A program made the translations under genes and the position numbers. Below are positions 53,151 through 63,072 of a stretch of DNA of 64,000 nt, in pieces. The notes under the pieces were generated by a model. The model did no database searches. It was given only the letters and a program-made list of their open reading frames with translations, and was not told the origin of the DNA. The stretch spans positions 1-64,000 of the forward strand of contig CAJTDD010000015.1 of assembly GCA_910574885.1 (NCBI GenBank), read 5' to 3'. How positions within the stretch are numbered: the first letter of the stretch is position 1; every line of letters starts with the position of its first letter. Source of the stretch: Lachnospiraceae bacterium. Lineage in GTDB: Bacteria; Bacillota; Clostridia; Lachnospirales; Lachnospiraceae.

Positions 53151-54380
53151 ATGAAAAACGTATTGAACAAATGGAACAGCATCAGCCTTGTAAAACGAAT
53201 TATATGCGGGCTGGCAGTCGGCATTATCCTTGGTCTGGTAATTCCGCAGGCAACGGCAATCTCTATCTTGGGCAACCTGTTCGTCGGGGCTTTGAAGGGC
53301 GTTGCCCCTATCTTGGTTTTCTTCCTTGTTATGAGCGCGTTGTGCCACATGGGGGAAGGGCAGAAGACGAACATGAAGTTCATCGTCGTCCTTTATCTGT
53401 TGGGGAACCTGATTTCTGCTCTGTCTGCAGTATTGGCAAGTTATCTCTTCCCAATTACGCTGACATTGTCTGAAAGCACGGCAGCCAGCGATGTCGCTCC
53501 CCCCAGCGGAGTAACGGAGGTCCTGACCAACCTGCTGATGAACGTGGTAGCCAATCCGGTTGACTCCATTGTAAAAGCGAATTATATCGGCATCCTCGCA
53601 TGGGCATGTATCTTCGGTATTGCACTCAAGAAGGCGAACGACGGTACGAAGAAGGCGTTAGAGAACATCGCCGACGCCGTTGCGACTGCTGTGAAGTGGA
53701 TTATCAGCTGCGCGCCTTTCGGTATCATGGGATTGATTTTCACCACCATTTCCGAACAGGGACTCAGCGTACTGTTAAGCTATGGCCGCCTGATTCTTGT
53801 GCTGGTAGGTACTATGGCGTTCGTAGCGCTGGTATTAAACCCGCTGGTTACATTCCTGTGCATACGCTCGAATCCGTTCCCGCTGGTGTTCCGGTGTCTG
53901 AAAGACAGTTTTATCACTGCTTTCTTCACACGAAGCTCTGCGGCGAATATTCCGGTCAACATGGAACTGTGCGAGAACCTTGGGTTAGATGAGAATACCT
54001 ACTCTGTATCCATTCCGCTGGGCGCTACCATTAATATGGCGGGCGCGGCGATTACGATTTCAACAATGGCACTGGCAGCAGCCCATACCATGGGCGTTTC
54101 CGTAGATTTCCCGACCGCATTCATCCTCTGTGTATTATCCGCGGCGAGTGCTGCCGGAGCATCCGGAGTTGCAGGCGGTTCTCTTCTCCTGATTCCTATG
54201 GCATGCAGCCTGTTCGGTATTTCTAACGATATCGCAATGCAGGTTGTCGGCGTTGGCTTTATTGTCGGGGTTATTCAGGATTCCTGCGAGACAGGACTCA
54301 ACTCTTCTACAGACGTTTTGTTTACCGCCTGTGCGGAGTACAGGGACAGAAGATTACATCCGGAGAATTACGCAAAATAA
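53151..54380 (+). CDS. sstT: Sodium:serine/threonine symporter SstT
   Basis: 409-aa dicarboxylate/amino acid:cation symporter family protein with eight membrane helices and two re-entrant hairpins. [25 protein letters not shown] carries the serine-rich hairpin, [15 protein letters not shown] the NMAG substrate/sodium motif, and [19 protein letters not shown] the second hairpin. It imports serine and threonine with sodium. The ATG at 53151 is preferred over a GTG two codons upstream. It is divergent from tdh-kbl, which degrade threonine. Confidence 0.95.
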   Translation: MKNVLNKWNSISLVKRIICGLAVGIILGLVIPQATAISILGNLFVGALKGVAPILVFFLVMSALCHMGEGQKTNMKFIVVLYLLGNLISALSAVLASYLFPITLTLSESTAASDVAPPSGVTEVLTNLLMNVVANPVDSIVKANYIGILAWACIFGIALKKANDGTKKALENIADAVATAVKWIISCAPFGIMGLIFTTISEQGLSVLLSYGRLILVLVGTMAFVALVLNPLVTFLCIRSNPFPLVFRCLKDSFITAFFTRSSAANIPVNMELCENLGLDENTYSVSIPLGATINMAGAAITISTMALAAAHTMGVSVDFPTAFILCVLSAASAAGASGVAGGSLLLIPMACSLFGISNDIAMQVVGVGFIVGVIQDSCETGLNSSTDVLFTACAEYRDRRLHPENYAK

Positions 54381-54462
54381 AACTGATAACTCTTTCCTAG
54401 TAAAATAAAGTGTCATATGCACCGCAGCCGGGAATTCCTCACATGAAAATCTGGCTGCAAAG

Positions 54463-54489
54463 ATGGCGGGGGATTCATTCCCCCGCCAT
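54463..54489. terminator. Hairpin between convergent sstT and glyS
   Basis: ATGGCGGGGG and CCCCCGCCAT form a perfect 10-bp GC-rich stem with a 7-base loop between the two stop codons. Only a short T-run (CTTTG) follows on the minus strand. Confidence 0.6.
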
Positions 54490-54520
54490 TCTCATGTCTG
54501 TCATTCAGGTTTCTCTATGC

Positions 54521-55912
54521 CTACCACTCGAATTTCTTTGCAAAATATGCGTCAAGCTCATCAATCTTGACTCTCTCCTGCTCCATGGAATCTCGCTCGC
54601 GCACAGTCACGGCTCCATCTTCCTCGGACTCGAAATCGTAAGTCACGCAGAACGGCGTACCAATCTCATCCTGCCGACGGTAACGCTTCCCGATATTGCC
54701 GCGCTCGTCATACTCGCAGTTGTACTTCTTAGAAAGCTTAGCATATACCTTCTCGGCGCCCTCGTTCAGCTTTTTGGAAAGGGGCAGTACACCGATCTTC
54801 ACCGGAGCCAGCGCCGGATGGAAACGAAGGACTGTCCTCATATCCCCGCCTTCTAACTCCTCCTCATCGTATGCGCTGCACAGGAAGGCAAGTACCATAC
54901 GGTCTGCTCCCAGTGACGGCTCAATGACGTAAGGAATGTATTTGGTCTTCTTCTCATCGTCAAAATAACTCATATCCTGCTTGGAGGTATTCTGGTGCTG
55001 AGTCAGGTCAAAATCTGTCCTGTCGGCAATGCCCCACAGCTCGCCCCACCCGAATGGGAACAAGAACTCTACGTCTGTGGTCGCCTTGCTGTAATGGCTC
55101 AATTCCTCCGGAGAGTGGTCACGGTAACGAACCTCTTCCTCTTTCAGCCCCAGGGCCTTCAGCCAATCAAGGCAGAACTGTTTCCAGTATGCGAACCACT
55201 CAAGGTCTGTATCCGGCTCGCAGAAGAATTCCAGCTCCATCTGCTCGAACTCTCTGGTACGGAACGTAAAGTTGCCCGGCGTAATCTCGTTACGGAAGGA
55301 CTTACCGATCTGACAGATACCGAACGGAATCTTCTTCCTTGATGTACGCTGTACGTTCTTAAAATTCACGAAGATTCCCTGTGCCGTCTCCGGGCGCAGA
55401 TATACGATACTCTTGGCGTCCTCTGTAACGCCCTGGAAGGTCTTGAACATCAGGTTGAACTCCCGGATCTCTGTGAAATTATGTTTTCCACAGGTCGGAC
55501 AGGGAATCTCCTTCTCCTTGATGTAAGCCTCCATCTTTTCATGGCTCCAGCCGTCGATACTGTCGCCCAAATCTATTCCATTCTCATGCGCATAATCTTC
55601 AATCATCTTATCTGCGCGAAAACGCTCATGACATTCCTTACAATCCATAAGAGGATCGCTGAATCCGCCAAGGTGCCCGCTTGCCACCCATGTCTGGGGA
55701 TTCATCAAGATTGCACAGTCCACACCCACATTATAGGGGGACTCCTGTACGAACTTCTGCCACCATGCCTTTTTTACGTTGTTCTTCAATTCCACTCCCA
55801 GATTCCCATAATCCCATGTATTGGCAAGCCCGCCGTAGATCTCGGAACCCGGGTATACAAACCCCCTGGATTTCGCCAACGCTACAATCTTCTCCATCGT
55901 CTTTTCTGCCAT
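54521..55912 (-). CDS. glyS: Glycyl-tRNA synthetase, single-chain type
   Basis: 463-aa class II synthetase charging tRNA-Gly, the homodimeric (GlyQS) form, not the alpha2beta2 type. Motif 1/2 regions are visible ([35 protein letters not shown]), motif 3 as [14 protein letters not shown], followed by the anticodon-binding domain ([14 protein letters not shown]). Cys pairs in KCHERFR- and [12 protein letters not shown] segments suggest a zinc site in the insert. It lies 72 bp after recO in the same direction and has no T-box in this short gap. Confidence 0.97.
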   Translation of the reverse strand: MAEKTMEKIVALAKSRGFVYPGSEIYGGLANTWDYGNLGVELKNNVKKAWWQKFVQESPYNVGVDCAILMNPQTWVASGHLGGFSDPLMDCKECHERFRADKMIEDYAHENGIDLGDSIDGWSHEKMEAYIKEKEIPCPTCGKHNFTEIREFNLMFKTFQGVTEDAKSIVYLRPETAQGIFVNFKNVQRTSRKKIPFGICQIGKSFRNEITPGNFTFRTREFEQMELEFFCEPDTDLEWFAYWKQFCLDWLKALGLKEEEVRYRDHSPEELSHYSKATTDVEFLFPFGWGELWGIADRTDFDLTQHQNTSKQDMSYFDDEKKTKYIPYVIEPSLGADRMVLAFLCSAYDEEELEGGDMRTVLRFHPALAPVKIGVLPLSKKLNEGAEKVYAKLSKKYNCEYDERGNIGKRYRRQDEIGTPFCVTYDFESEEDGAVTVRERDSMEQERVKIDELDAYFAKKFEW

Positions 55913-55984
55913 ATCCTCTTCCTCACCTTCTATAAATAATTGTTAATTATTATACATTTAACCTCTCTTCATTTCAAGTAGTAA

Positions 55985-56749
55985 TTACAGAATTGTTTCC
56001 AGTATTTCCAGTGATTTGAAAGATTTTCCCAGATATTCGGCAAGATAATCCGTCACGTTCTCCTCCAATTCTTCCATCACATCCTCCTTTACCACAAAAG
56101 TATAGAGCTTCTCGATAGGGGAGGAAATGATATATTGAAGCGTATACAGGGTGGACGGATGTAAGCGCCTAGCATCCGGGAAACGCCCGCCTTCCATACA
56201 GCGGCTGCATACCAGCCCGCCCCGCTTCACGCTGAAGGACATCTCACCGCTGCCGTCCCCGCAGCAAATACACTCGAACACCTGAGGTCCCTCGCCGTTG
56301 ACCGACACCGCCCTAAGCTCGTAAATCCGGCGGATGAGGCGGTTCGGAATATGAGGGTTCACAAGGGCGCGGAAGGTCTGATAGAGCAGTTTCAAAAGCG
56401 CAGTCTCGTCATTGGCCTCACGGGCATAGTATCCTGCGATTTCCAGAAAATAAAACCCATAGTACGCGCCCTCCACATCCATCCTGAGTTCCTGGAAGTA
56501 ATTGGAAATAGAGGCCGACATCAATGTATAAGATGTCCGCCCCTCGTATACGATAAATTCTCCGAAAGAAAACGGGCTTGTGACGCCTACCAATGCGCTG
56601 TTAGGCTTTCTCGCCCCCCTGGCAAACGCCGATATCTTCCCCCGTTCTTTCGTCAGGATTACGATTCGTCTGTCATATTCACCAATTGGTGACGCCGCAA
56701 GCACCATGCCTGTCACAGTAATCTGATTCACCTGCCGCCTCGCTTTCAT
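55985..56749 (-). CDS. recO: DNA repair protein RecO
   Basis: 254 aa. An N-terminal OB fold (ITVTGMVLAASPIGEYDRRI, then LTKERGKISAFARGARK) is followed by a helical domain with a four-Cys zinc site (CICCGDG and CSRC). RecO loads RecA with RecR on SSB-coated single strands. The ATG overlaps the stop of the YqzL-like ORF (ATGA). Confidence 0.94.
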   Translation of the reverse strand: MKARRQVNQITVTGMVLAASPIGEYDRRIVILTKERGKISAFARGARKPNSALVGVTSPFSFGEFIVYEGRTSYTLMSASISNYFQELRMDVEGAYYGFYFLEIAGYYAREANDETALLKLLYQTFRALVNPHIPNRLIRRIYELRAVSVNGEGPQVFECICCGDGSGEMSFSVKRGGLVCSRCMEGGRFPDARRLHPSTLYTLQYIISSPIEKLYTFVVKEDVMEELEENVTDYLAEYLGKSFKSLEILETIL

Positions 56750-56904
56750 TCCTGATTGGATAGCTTCCGCCCGTCTTCCTGGGGCGAGGTATGCCCGAAG
56801 GCATACCTGTCCATTACTTGCCGGCAGATTGCTATTCCCTTATAATAAAGATAATCCTTGATTTTTCCAGACTTAAAGAATTGCTTCCAGTATTCTTCCT
56901 CCAT
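56746..56904 (-). CDS. YqzL-like small protein between era and recO
   Basis: 52-residue ORF reading MEEEYWKQFFKSGKIKDYL near its start. That W-x-x-F-x-x-(S/T)-G-x-I-x-x-Y-L pattern recalls YqzL, a small protein encoded next to recO in bacilli; function unknown. GAGGTGAG precedes the ATG at good spacing and the stop overlaps the recO start by 4 bp, so it is almost certainly translated and coupled to recO. The C-terminal half is longer than in typical YqzL. Confidence 0.75.
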   Translation of the reverse strand: MEEEYWKQFFKSGKIKDYLYYKGIAICRQVMDRYAFGHTSPQEDGRKLSNQE

Positions 56905-56984
56905 GTGTTCTCACCTCGTCCTTTTGTACCGTGTATTTATTCCTTGCGTTTTCTACGGTTAGGTTGTCCCACATCTATATGAAT

Positions 56985-57881
56985 TTATTCTTCTTCCCGA
57001 TATCCAAAATTTTTCATCAGGAATTCACTGTCCCGCCAATCCTTCTTAACTTTTACCCAAAGTTTCAGGTTTACCTGCATTTCCAGCATTTTTTCAATCT
57101 CAAAACGCGCCGTGCTGCCAATCTTCTTCAACATATTTCCTTGTTTGCCAATAATTATCCCCTTGTGGGAGTCCCGCTCGCAGATAATGGTGGCGTCGAT
57201 GTGCATGACGCTGCGGTTTGCTTTCATACGGTCGATTGCCACGGCGATTCCATGGGGAATCTCGTCCTGCAGGCAATGAAGCGCCTTCTCCCGAATCAAC
57301 TCTGCAACAATCTGGCGCTCCGGCTGGTCTGTCACGGTATCCTCATCATAGAATTGCGGGCCGTAAGGCAGATAGCGCATCACCACCCGGAGCAATTCAT
57401 CCGTATTGTTCCCGTTCCTCGCCGACACAGGCACAATCTCCGCAAAATCATAGATATCCTTATATGCGTCGATTGCCGGAAATACCTCCTCCTTCTTAAC
57501 GCTGTCAATCTTGTTGATGACCAGCACCACCGGGGTCTTGACTTTTTGAAGCTGCTTCGCAATATGCTGCTCTCCCGCCCCGATGAACGTGGTGGGCTCC
57601 ACCAGCCATAACACCACGTCCACCTCGTTCAGCGTCTTCTCGGCAACATTCACCATGTATTCGCCCAGCTTGTTCTTCGCCTTGTGGATTCCCGGCGTGT
57701 CCACGAACACGATCTGCCCTTCCTCCATCGTCAGCACCGTCTGGATGCGGTTTCGGGTAGTCTGTGGCTTATTAGACGTAATGGCTATTTTCTGGCCGAT
57801 GAGATGGTTCATCAGGGTAGATTTTCCTACGTTTGGACGTCCGATTAAGGTCACAAAACCGGATTTATAGTCTTTTTTCAT
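56985..57881 (-). CDS. era: GTPase Era
   Basis: 298-aa ribosome-assembly GTPase. G1 GRPNVGKST, the G2 region NKPQTTRNRI, G3 DTPGIH, G4 NKID and G5 VSARNG are all present, followed by the KH RNA-binding domain (ATIICERDSHKGIIIGKQGN) that binds the 3' end of 16S rRNA. It starts 14 bp after the M16C peptidase gene and leads into the YqzL-like ORF and recO. Confidence 0.97.
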   Translation of the reverse strand: MKKDYKSGFVTLIGRPNVGKSTLMNHLIGQKIAITSNKPQTTRNRIQTVLTMEEGQIVFVDTPGIHKAKNKLGEYMVNVAEKTLNEVDVVLWLVEPTTFIGAGEQHIAKQLQKVKTPVVLVINKIDSVKKEEVFPAIDAYKDIYDFAEIVPVSARNGNNTDELLRVVMRYLPYGPQFYDEDTVTDQPERQIVAELIREKALHCLQDEIPHGIAVAIDRMKANRSVMHIDATIICERDSHKGIIIGKQGNMLKKIGSTARFEIEKMLEMQVNLKLWVKVKKDWRDSEFLMKNFGYREEE

Positions 57882-57895
57882 GCTTTTCCCCTCTG

Positions 57896-60817
57896 TCAGA
57901 ATCCCGTCACCGTGCCAAACATCTCCCGGCTCTCTTCTATCTTCTCTTCGCTTCCGATGACGCAGAGCTGATCCGCCGCAAGCACCGCCTCAGCCACCTT
58001 GGCAAGCGCCCGGATGTCTTCCTGCCCCGCGTCTAAAATCTGGTTCCGTTCTTCCTGAATCATCTCGGCGCTTACCTTATTCATATAAAGGTTCATAGAA
58101 CGGTCTCCCTTGGTCGCCGGAGTCATAGGATGGTCGATATTACTCATTGTACCGATAATATACTTGGTCATGTCCCGCTCGCTGACGGTAAAATTCTTGA
58201 GATAATCCACGACTCCTTCGTAGACTTCCACCGTCCGTTTCAGGTTCGGGTCACGGTAAGATACGAAGTATCCCTCGCCAATCCGGTTGAAATTACTCAT
58301 GCAGCCATACGCTCCGCCTTTGACGCGGATGTTCTGCCACAGGTAATCGTAGCTCAGGATGACTTTCAAAATCTGCAAAGCGCCCGTATATGGCGCGCCT
58401 CCCTCGATAAAGTTCCCCGTCCTTGCCACATACTGCACCTTAGACGCCGTCTTGAATCCTTCATTCTTCTTCTCACAGTGAATGACGCAGTTTTCTTCTT
58501 TAGGCGTACCGTGGTACAGGCTCTTTTTCATTCCTTCTATCAGCGCCTCGATTCCCGTAAGCCCTTCTTTGGAAGCCGTATAGCTAATCATCATATTTTC
58601 CGGACGGAAAAGCTGCTTGGCAAGGCTATTTAACGTCTCTGCCAACTGGTCCTTTTCTTCCTCAAAATGCTCTTCGATGTGCGCCACCGTCTGATAGAAC
58701 TCAATTCCATTGGTCATGTCCTTTAATTTCGCAGAAGGCGATGCATAGGACATGGCCCGCAGCGCCGCCGTCGTGTGGCCGGAGGACTGAAACCGCATCA
58801 GAAGCCTTGATTTTGACATGGCAAGAATCTCCTTGATTCGTTTTGTATCCGTAAGCCTGGACGCCGTCAGAATCTCGCTCATCATAGAAAATACCACCGG
58901 GAGTTTCTCATACAGCGCTTTCCCTTTTATCTCAAAGGTTGCCCTGAATGCTTTCTCCTGAATATTGGTCACGTCAGAATAGATCTCTAAGGATGTGCCA
59001 ATTCCGCCGGTATGCATGTTGATTTCGTTAAATAACTCCCCGTATCCGTAATTCTCTGTATCAATGATGCCCAGTACGGACTGTAGGATTCCGACATAGG
59101 GAATCAGCTCTTCCCGGATACCGGAAATGTCAAACAGTACATCCAGATATCCGATTCCATTTGTCTCGATTTCGTGGAAAATGACAGGGATACCTGCCAG
59201 ATTCATCTCTTCGTTTACAATCGGCTCGATTTCCCGGGAAATGTCTTCCCTTCTCAGAACCGGGATACGCTCTAAATCCTCTTCTTTCTCCGGCTCAGAC
59301 TGGTAAGCCGCAAGAGCCTCGGTCTTCTCCACCAGCGCTTCTACCTCTTTCGCTGTAAGCCCCGCCTTATATTCCTGAAGCTTCCGGTCAAGTTCAGCGT
59401 CCATCCTTGCGGTACGCCCTTTTTCCGGCTTCACGACAACTACGGCCCCGTGGGGGTTATCGAGGATGTATTTGCGTATCAGCCCTTCATAATATCCGGT
59501 TCCTACCTGTTTTTTCAGGAATTCAAAGGTATCCAGCGCCTCCACATGGAGGAACGGTTCCTCTTCGTCGTAGAGCCAGCTTTCCATCATCTGTAGGTTA
59601 TACATTAATCCCTTAGGGTAATTGCCGAAATCAGCCTCCCGGTAGCGGAACTCGTGGTAGTTAAGCCCAGCCTCTAAGGCCTTCTTGTCTATCCCCTTGT
59701 CTGCAAGCTCGGTAAGCACCTGCTCAATCAAGTCAACGAACGCCTGTTTCTGATCTTCATTGGCATTTTTTGCAATCACCGAGAAGATGGGCTGGTAGAT
59801 TCCATTGTCAAAATCACCCATAATGTCTTTCCCGATCCCTGCGTCTGTGAGCGCTTTTTTCAGCGGCGCGCCCGGCGCGGAGAGCAACGCATAGTCTAAA
59901 ATCTCGAATGCAAGATACAGCTCGCGGTCAAGGCTGGTGCCGATTACTTTATTATAAGAAAGGAAGGTGTTATCTTCCTCCGATTCTTCGCTTGCTATGG
60001 AGTAGGGAATGGTCTTCTCGCGCATTTCCGTAAAAGGCTCCTGATAACGAATCCGGGAATCGATTTCTTTTGCATCAAAATGGCTCAGATATTCCTCGTC
60101 CAGCCAGGTAAGCTTCTCTTCCATGTCCATATCCCCGTACAGATAAATGTAACTGTTGGACGGATGGTAGTATCTCCTGTGAAAATCAAGGAATTGCTCA
60201 TAGGTCAAATCCGTAATAAACTCCGGGTCGCCTCCGGATTCATTCGCATAGGAAGTGTCCGGGAACAGCGTGTTCAGAATCACCCGATCCAGTACACCCT
60301 CCGGGGAGGAAAATGCTCCTTTCATCTCGTTGTATACGACGCCGTTGTATTCCAGCTTGTCTTCCGGGGAGTTAAGCTTATAACTCCAGCCTTCCTGCCG
60401 GAAGATTTCCTCATGCTCATAGATGTTAGGGTAGAACACGGCATCCATGTAGACGTGCATCAAATTCTGAAAATCCTTGTCGTTGCAGCTTGCCACCGGA
60501 TAAATGGTCTTGTCCGGATAGGTCACGGCATTCAGGAAAGTATTCAGGGAGCCTTTCACCAGTTCCACGAAGGGATCCTTCGCCGGGAAATTCTTCGAGC
60601 CGCACAGGACAGAATGCTCCATGATATGCGGGACTCCCGTGCTGTTGCCCGGCGGTGTCCGGAAACTGATAGAAAATACCTTGTTGTTGTCGTCCTTCTC
60701 TATCAAAAGAATCCTTGCCTTGCTCTTCTTGTGCCGGAGCAGATAGCCTTTTGCCTGGATTCCAACCAGTTCCTCTTCCTTCACTAATTCATATGCCTTC
60801 AAATCTGTGATACTCAT
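57896..60817 (-). CDS. M16C zinc metallopeptidase (presequence-protease-like)
   Basis: 973-aa insulinase-family protease of the PreP/Cym1 type. The inverted zinc motif HxxEH is HIMEHSVLCGSKNFPAKDPF near residue 55, with the downstream Glu in the following helix. Four homologous alpha/beta domains and a linker (EYKAGLTAKEVEALVEKTEA) complete the clamshell. It degrades short unstructured peptides in the cytoplasm; no signal peptide. It is probably first of the M16C-era-yqzL-recO-glyS run. Confidence 0.94.
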   Translation of the reverse strand: MSITDLKAYELVKEEELVGIQAKGYLLRHKKSKARILLIEKDDNNKVFSISFRTPPGNSTGVPHIMEHSVLCGSKNFPAKDPFVELVKGSLNTFLNAVTYPDKTIYPVASCNDKDFQNLMHVYMDAVFYPNIYEHEEIFRQEGWSYKLNSPEDKLEYNGVVYNEMKGAFSSPEGVLDRVILNTLFPDTSYANESGGDPEFITDLTYEQFLDFHRRYYHPSNSYIYLYGDMDMEEKLTWLDEEYLSHFDAKEIDSRIRYQEPFTEMREKTIPYSIASEESEEDNTFLSYNKVIGTSLDRELYLAFEILDYALLSAPGAPLKKALTDAGIGKDIMGDFDNGIYQPIFSVIAKNANEDQKQAFVDLIEQVLTELADKGIDKKALEAGLNYHEFRYREADFGNYPKGLMYNLQMMESWLYDEEEPFLHVEALDTFEFLKKQVGTGYYEGLIRKYILDNPHGAVVVVKPEKGRTARMDAELDRKLQEYKAGLTAKEVEALVEKTEALAAYQSEPEKEEDLERIPVLRREDISREIEPIVNEEMNLAGIPVIFHEIETNGIGYLDVLFDISGIREELIPYVGILQSVLGIIDTENYGYGELFNEINMHTGGIGTSLEIYSDVTNIQEKAFRATFEIKGKALYEKLPVVFSMMSEILTASRLTDTKRIKEILAMSKSRLLMRFQSSGHTTAALRAMSYASPSAKLKDMTNGIEFYQTVAHIEEHFEEEKDQLAETLNSLAKQLFRPENMMISYTASKEGLTGIEALIEGMKKSLYHGTPKEENCVIHCEKKNEGFKTASKVQYVARTGNFIEGGAPYTGALQILKVILSYDYLWQNIRVKGGAYGCMSNFNRIGEGYFVSYRDPNLKRTVEVYEGVVDYLKNFTVSERDMTKYIIGTMSNIDHPMTPATKGDRSMNLYMNKVSAEMIQEERNQILDAGQEDIRALAKVAEAVLAADQLCVIGSEEKIEESREMFGTVTGF

Positions 60818-60860
60818 CTGCTATTTTTATTCTCCTTTCAGTCTTGTGGTTGTACCATAC

Positions 60861-60889
60861 ATTCTATCCAATTTTTCCCGACTCTACAA
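60861..60889 (-). promoter_or_regulatory. Promoter of the M16C-era-recO operon
   Basis: Minus strand TTGTAG (60884-60889), 17 bases, TAGAAT (60861-60866), about 45 bp before the ATG at 60817. Confidence 0.5.
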
Positions 60890-60913
60890 GAGGAATCCGA
60901 AAAACTTTCCCGC

Positions 60914-62521
60914 TTATTCTGCTTTCATTTTCCTGATTACAACCAGGGTTCCCACCATCAGCAAGATTCCGATGGGGAGGCAGATAAACGCATTCTTGAC
61001 AAACCCGGCTATGGCATAGGTCACAAAGGATACGGCTGCTACCGTAATCGCATAGGGCAGCTGTGTAGTCACATGGTTAACGTGGTTGCTCTGCGCTCCT
61101 GCAGAAGCCATGATGGTCGTATCGGAGATTGGCGAACAGTGGTCGCCGCAGACCGCGCCTGCCATACATGCAGAGATGGAGATAATCATCATCGTCTCAT
61201 TGGTTCCGGCAAACACGTTTACCACAATCGGAATCAGGATTCCAAAGGTTCCCCATGATGTCCCTGTGGCGAATGCAAGGAAACATCCTACTAAGAATAT
61301 AATTGCCGGGAGCAGGTTCACAAGCCCTTCAGACGCGGAACCCATGATGCCCGCAACATACTCTGCCGCGCCAAGGCTGTCCGTCATTGCCTTCAAAGTC
61401 CATGCAAACGTAAGAATCAGGATTGCAGGAACCATTGCCTTGAAACCGTCCGGAACGCACGCCATAGACTCACTGAATTTCAGCACCTTTCTGGCTGCGT
61501 AGAATGCAATGGTGATTACCAGGGCAAAGAAACTTCCCAGCATCAGACCTACGGAAGCGTCGCTGTTAGAAAATGCCTCCACGAACCCTGCCCCTTCAAA
61601 GAAGCCGCCTGTGTAAATCATCCCAATGACACAGGAAATAATCAATACGACGATTGGAACCACCAAATCGATAACGGTTCCCTTGCTTTCATCCACGTCT
61701 TCCTCCGCATTGGCATATGGCCTGTCCGGGGTGGTGTAAAGGTCTCCATTCAACGCATTCTTCTCGTGGAGCTTCATCGGGCCGTAATCGATATTCAGGA
61801 TGACAATCGTGACCATCATCACCACCGTCAGGATTGCATAATAGTTGTATGGAATCGCACGGATAAAGATGGAGAATCCATCTTCTCCTTCTACGAAGCC
61901 GGTAACGGCAGCAGCCCAGGAAGAAATCGGCGCAATAATACATACCGGAGCCGCCGTGGCGTCAATCAGGTATGCCAGCTTCGCCCGGGATACGTTGTGC
62001 TTATCCGTTACGGGACGCATGACGCTTCCTACGGTCAAACAGTTAAAATAATCGTCGATGAAAATCAATACGCCAAGCAGGATGGTTGCAAGCTGTGCGC
62101 CTACCCGGCTCTTGATGTGTTCGCTGGCCCACCGCCCGAATGCGGCGGAGCCTCCCGCCTTGTTCATCAGGCAGACCATGATTCCAAGAACGACCAGAAA
62201 CACCAGGATTCCGACGTTATAGCTGTCGGACAATACGCCCACGATACCGTCCTGGAACACATGGGTAATCGTAGTTTCAAATGTGAACCCAGAATAGAAG
62301 ATTCCTCCTATCAGGATTCCGACGAATAGGGAGCTGTATACTTCCTTCGTAATCAGCGCTAATGCGATGGCAACGATTGGCGGTATCAGCGACCAGAAGG
62401 ATGCGTACATCTTAGGTACGTACTCTGCCGCTTCGTCTGCGGCGAATACAGCCATGGAACCACATACCATAACACACAGGAATGTGAATATGCCCATAAA
62501 TACTCTTTTCTTTTCTCTCAT
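60914..62521 (-). CDS. NhaC-type antiporter, predicted lysine transporter
   Basis: 535-aa membrane protein of the NhaC superfamily with about 11-12 helices, starting with an N-terminal hydrophobic segment (FMGIFTFLCVMVCGSMAVFAADEA). Family motifs include FIDDYFNCLTVGSVMRPVTD, GTSWGTFGILIPIVVN and CGDHCSPISDTTIMASAGAQ with HVTTQLPYA. By sequence alone it would be called a Na+/H+ antiporter, but a lysine riboswitch and terminator control it, as known for the NhaC-like lysine transporters (LysW) of Firmicutes. Lysine uptake or exchange is therefore the best guess. Confidence 0.88.
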   Translation of the reverse strand: MREKKRVFMGIFTFLCVMVCGSMAVFAADEAAEYVPKMYASFWSLIPPIVAIALALITKEVYSSLFVGILIGGIFYSGFTFETTITHVFQDGIVGVLSDSYNVGILVFLVVLGIMVCLMNKAGGSAAFGRWASEHIKSRVGAQLATILLGVLIFIDDYFNCLTVGSVMRPVTDKHNVSRAKLAYLIDATAAPVCIIAPISSWAAAVTGFVEGEDGFSIFIRAIPYNYYAILTVVMMVTIVILNIDYGPMKLHEKNALNGDLYTTPDRPYANAEEDVDESKGTVIDLVVPIVVLIISCVIGMIYTGGFFEGAGFVEAFSNSDASVGLMLGSFFALVITIAFYAARKVLKFSESMACVPDGFKAMVPAILILTFAWTLKAMTDSLGAAEYVAGIMGSASEGLVNLLPAIIFLVGCFLAFATGTSWGTFGILIPIVVNVFAGTNETMMIISISACMAGAVCGDHCSPISDTTIMASAGAQSNHVNHVTTQLPYAITVAAVSFVTYAIAGFVKNAFICLPIGILLMVGTLVVIRKMKAE

Positions 62522-62560
62522 TGTAAAGATTTCCTCTCTTTCCCTTCTTATAGTAAATAC

Positions 62561-62605
62561 AAAAATGCCATGAACAACGCTTTACTCCGGGCGCGCTCAT
62601 GGCAT
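62561..62605 (-). terminator. Intrinsic terminator of the lysine riboswitch
   Basis: On the minus strand TGCCATGA pairs with TCATGGCA, followed by TTTTTG, between the aptamer and the transporter start. It would form when lysine is bound and stop transcription. Confidence 0.85.
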
Positions 62606-62642
62606 AATCTCTCTTCATATCTGTCAATCTTCACAATCTTAT

Positions 62643-62832
62643 ACCTATGATAGCGCTCCACTGATGTGACAGTCCGCAGCATCTTCTGACTGCGTCCCAG
62701 AAATGCGGGTTGGGATACCCTTGGAACCAAATTCCTGATTCCTCACTCCTTCGGCGGCATTCCCTTTCTTTCGTAACAGCTTCCCAAACTATCGTTACGG
62801 AATACTCATGAAAACCGCGCCTCTATCAAGTT
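62643..62832 (-). ncRNA. Lysine riboswitch (L-box)
   Basis: The minus strand carries the conserved L-box blocks in order: GATAGAGGCGCGG at the 5' end with TGAGTA soon after, AAAGGGAATGCCGCCGAAGG in the middle, GGACTGTCA, and GGAGCGCTATC at the 3' end pairing with GATAG to close P1. The spacing matches the B. subtilis lysC aptamer. A promoter lies upstream and a terminator downstream, so lysine should turn the transporter off by transcription termination. Confidence 0.95.
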
Positions 62833-62850
62833 GGTTATTCACATAGTGCA

Positions 62851-62879
62851 TTTATAACACTTTTCGGCAGGATTGTCAA
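62851..62879 (-). promoter_or_regulatory. Promoter of the riboswitch-transporter transcript
   Basis: Minus strand TTGACA (62874-62879), 17 bases, TATAAA (62851-62856), placed just upstream of the aptamer so that transcription starts a few bases before P1. Confidence 0.8.
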
Positions 62880-62922
62880 TAAAGGATTGACTTTTATCTA
62901 CATTTTCCAAGTCTCTCTGAAA

Positions 62923-63072
62923 TTATTTCTTTCTGACCGGAATCCATATCTCTGTGTAATAATTTACGTCATTTGTCCCATTCGGGTACTTACCTGGCGC
63001 ATCATACATCTCAACGCAATATCCTGCCGCTGTAGTTACAGTATAGCTGTCATCCTCTGCATTGTCCCGACT
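62923..63072 (-). pseudogene. Remnant of a GyrI-like effector-binding domain protein
   Basis: Directly after, and in frame with, the stop of the RmlD-like gene lies an open stretch of 49 codons that ends YYTEIWIPVRKK-stop and contains CVEMYDAPGKYPNG. The ending tEIWIPvkk is the usual last strand of GyrI-like/AraC effector domains. There is no start codon or ribosome site, and the first ~100 residues of such a domain are missing, so it is a decayed fragment left by deletion. Confidence 0.65.
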
